A stretch of 64,000 nt of DNA, from the NCBI RefSeq assembly GCF_025144465.1, contig NZ_CP083553.1:3882290-3946289 (forward strand), given 5' to 3'. The position numbers were made by a program, and so were the translations under genes. This stretch comes from Leisingera sp. S132 (GTDB taxonomy: Bacteria; Pseudomonadota; Alphaproteobacteria; Rhodobacterales; Rhodobacteraceae). The notes beneath the pieces were generated by a model. That model saw only the letters and a program-made list of their open reading frames with translations. It had not been told where the DNA came from and did no database searches. This document shows positions 63,502-64,000 of this stretch, one piece after another. Numbering within the stretch: position 1 is the stretch's first letter; the number at the start of each line of letters is the position of its first letter.

Positions 63502-63531
63502 GGCGCTGCAGATTGCAGCGCCTTGTTTTTT
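63502..63531 (+). terminator. Rho-independent terminator of rpsT
   Basis: A perfect 9-bp stem (GGCGCTGCA / TGCAGCGCC) with a GAT loop followed by TTGTTTTTT, 46 bp after the stop. Confidence 0.92.
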
Positions 63532-64000
63532 GGGAAAACCCTTGCCGGGACTCGCTGGGCGCAGGAGATTCTTTGCCGCCAAAGACAGAGTCAACATCAT
63601 AGTTTCGTTGCCGCTGCCCCCCTCAAATTGCTACCACTGTATCAGCGATTCACTCGCTGGGGGGACAGGCTGCTCGCGGCAATCTTGACGGGCATCAAGA
63701 TTGCCAGGTTGCTCGGCATGATGCGTACTTGATACGCAGTTTTGCCGTGATCCACTGCTGTATCGGTTATGGTCAGCAGCCTTGTCTCAATTGTGTGCGA
63801 TACTGTTCGTAACGGCGATTCTGCCGCATTCTGCGGTTTCTTCTGCTGTTTCAAGCGAACGTCGAGCCTTCGGGTAATGCGGCCACTGCTGGTCCGCACA
63901 CGGTGACCCTGTGCGTGAATGCCCCCCGGGTGGTTGGGGGATAGAATAGAATTGGCCCGGCAAAGGGGCCGCTGCTTTTTGGGGATGCGTGAGGCGCAGC
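63532..64000. other. Presumed dnaA upstream / replication-origin-side region
   Basis: About 470 bp without a convincing gene up to the window edge. In roseobacters dnaA normally follows rpsT, so this should hold its promoter and may adjoin oriC. No consensus DnaA box (TTATCCACA) was found; the nearest is TGATCCACT at 63749. It contains a perfect 11-bp inverted repeat (separate entry) and several CTGTATC/GATAC sequences. Confidence 0.4.
63678..63705. repeat. Perfect 11-bp inverted repeat in the rpsT-dnaA gap
   Basis: GGCAATCTTGA, loop CGGGCA, TCAAGATTGCC. There is no U-run, so it is not a terminator. It could be a protein-binding site or a structured leader of the following gene. Confidence 0.55.

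Noticed and set aside
63749..63757. TGATCCACT as a DnaA box
   Set aside because: It differs from TTATCCACA at two or more positions and stands alone; not enough to call an origin.
63642..63899. 85-codon minus-strand frame in the rpsT-dnaA gap
   Set aside because: No ribosome site or recognisable product, and it covers the inverted repeat and presumed regulatory region.

Overview
The window looks like chromosomal DNA of a GC-rich alphaproteobacterium of the Roseobacter group (Rhodobacteraceae, perhaps near Leisingera, Phaeobacter or Ruegeria). The reasons are the flagellin-flaF-flbT arrangement, a serC-serA operon with a structured leader, roseobacter-type intergenic palindromes, and ubiE-ubiB / mutM / enoyl-CoA hydratase / rpsT at the right end. 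In roseobacters that last group normally sits just before dnaA. Gene density is high, with many ATGA/TGATG overlaps and GTG/TTG starts. No tRNA, rRNA or CRISPR was seen. The only mobile DNA is the clipped end of an IS5-family (IS903-type) element at the left edge.

Layout. 1-125: IS end. 126-760: no convincing gene. 761-5838: flagellar genes (flbT, flaF, flagellin, FlgN-like, FlgJ-like rod protein, fliK, flgD). 5903-6763: a phosphotransferase that appears to use a non-ATG start. 6736-19332: two complete polyamine-type ABC uptake systems (a potFGHI-like operon ending in a PuuB-like FAD oxidase, and a second ATPase-binding protein-permease-permease operon), with a GntR regulator and a class III aminotransferase between them. 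19462-31999: housekeeping and metabolism (lytic transglycosylase, WYL regulator with a GST/DUF1801 operon, RNase R, dapE cluster, a bacterial ionotropic-glutamate-receptor-like protein, hutD/hutF, dapD). 32118-41963: a GntR/PLP-dehydratase pair, LOG protein, an RTX-type M10 metalloprotease, rlmN, LprI-like, IalB-like, a zinc-type asparaginase, and an ArsR/AHSA1/YciI stress group. 41972-50452: serine biosynthesis (serB divergent from serC-serA), a PPP-type phosphatase, threonine catabolism (kbl-tdh), a VOC protein and a cold-shock protein. 50794-52926: a small unlisted membrane peptide gene, an XRE-cupin regulator and a divergent thiolase with an 11-bp-phased operator-like repeat between them. 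53189-58597: a four-gene sensory cluster (two lone receivers, a soluble histidine kinase, and a CheB-CheR-coiled-coil-PAS protein lacking its own kinase). 58916-63455: ubiB, ubiE, mutM, enoyl-CoA hydratase, rpsT, followed by the presumed dnaA upstream region.

How the parts fit together. The polyamine region pairs import with two degradative enzymes (transaminase and FAD oxidase) and a regulator; a shared ATTTGATCA motif in two of the control regions may be the regulator's site. serB and serC-serA together give the phosphoserine pathway, and kbl-tdh breaks threonine down to glycine and acetyl-CoA. The sensory cluster looks like a split version of the CheB/CheR/PAS/kinase hybrids. No clearly new multi-gene system was found. 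The least explained items are the sensory cluster, the altered pore of the glutamate-receptor homologue, the 49-residue membrane peptide and the phased repeat.
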